Assembly: GCA_029879945.1 (NCBI GenBank)
Contig: JAOUPJ010000218.1
Coordinates: 1 to 6,144 of the forward strand
Reading direction: 5' to 3'
DNA: 6,144 nt
Origin: Gammaproteobacteria bacterium
GTDB lineage: Bacteria; Pseudomonadota; Gammaproteobacteria; S012-40
Shown here: in pieces, positions 5,837-6,144 of the stretch
How the letters are laid out: every line of letters begins with the position of its first letter
Numbering within the stretch: position 1 is the stretch's first letter
Made by a program: the position numbers and the translations under genes
The notes under the pieces: generated by a model
Told to the model about the DNA's origin: nothing
The model's database searches: none
Seen by the model: only the letters and a program-made list of their open reading frames with translations

Positions 5837-6144
5837 ATGGAACACAGTGATGAAGATCTCTACTTCCGTTATCACAGAAGCGGGGATCTTCAAGCCTTTA
5901 ATCAACTTTACGAGCGATACAAGGGTGCCTTGTATCGCTTTATTTTGCGCATGATTGGAAATAGCGCCACGGCGGAAGAGGTATTTCAAGAGGTGTGGGC
6001 CAGTTTGATTAAGTCAAATCAATACAGGCAAGGTCCTGGCAGTTTCAAAACCTTTGTCTATACCATTGCCAGAAACAAGGCGATAGACCACTACCGAAGA
6101 AATCGTATTCAATTGGTCAGTGATGCGTATGTGCAAGAAGAACA
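5837..6144 (+). CDS. ECF-type RNA polymerase sigma factor, N-terminal part (3' end outside window)
   Basis: This frame opens immediately after the lipoprotein stop and stays open for 102 codons to the window edge. The protein directs RNA polymerase core to a set of promoters. Region 2 of the sigma-70 family is clear: DLQAFNQLYERYKGALYRFILRMIGN (about 17-42, core binding), AEEVFQEVWASLIKS (46-60, region 2.2), YRQGPGSFKTFVYTIARN (63-80, region 2.3, melting) and KAIDHYRRNR (81-90, region 2.4, -10 recognition). There is no room for region 1 and no sign of region 3 in what is visible, so the ECF (group 4) type is most likely. Region 4 lies beyond the window. The gene depends on the lipoprotein transcript as far as can be seen. 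Whether an anti-sigma factor follows cannot be judged. Confidence 0.9.
   Translation, partial: MEHSDEDLYFRYHRSGDLQAFNQLYERYKGALYRFILRMIGNSATAEEVFQEVWASLIKSNQYRQGPGSFKTFVYTIARNKAIDHYRRNRIQLVSDAYVQEE

Overview
The window looks like chromosomal DNA of a gammaproteobacterium, probably a free-living motile one. The evidence is the gene order dnaX-ybaB-recR, a YbaB whose start (MMKGG) and end (GFKMPF) match the pseudomonad-type protein, and a tau-type DnaX C-terminus of gammaproteobacterial character. Base composition is moderate, near 45% GC by eye. No rRNA, tRNA, CRISPR array, insertion sequence or phage gene was seen.

Layout. (1) Positions 1-1866, plus strand: the end of dnaX (clamp loader tau subunit), then ybaB (nucleoid-associated protein) and recR (recombination mediator), tightly packed as one conserved replication/repair operon. 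(2) Positions 1875-3806, minus strand: two tandem paralogous genes of unassigned family, convergent with recR and only 8 bp from it. The proteins share their N-terminal ~40 residues and C-terminal ~80 residues, with a divergent middle. The C-terminal block carries (F/Y)-x-D-R-S-x-Q-I-L, which matches the catalytic D-x3-Q helix of the CheZ phosphatase, and both chains end in an acidic/hydrophobic -FF tail on a flexible linker. They are best read as soluble, chemotaxis-type signalling proteins, possibly CheY-P phosphatase-like. A hairpin-rich gap and a candidate promoter separate them. (3) Positions 3807-4060: a 254-bp divergent intergenic region with an A-rich tract and inverted repeats that overlap the ribosome binding site of the next gene. 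(4) Positions 4061-6144, plus strand: a YfbK-type von Willebrand factor A lipoprotein whose stop codon abuts the start of an ECF-type sigma factor gene. The sigma gene is cut by the window end.

How the genes work together. The first block serves replication and repair. The paralog pair is an accessory signalling unit inserted beside it. The lipoprotein and sigma factor form an apparently co-translated pair, suggesting envelope sensing or adhesion linked to transcriptional control, although no anti-sigma factor is visible here. The most interesting candidates are the paralog pair with its CheZ-like signature and the possible RNA switch ahead of the lipoprotein gene. Both rest on motif reading and need homology or structure searches.
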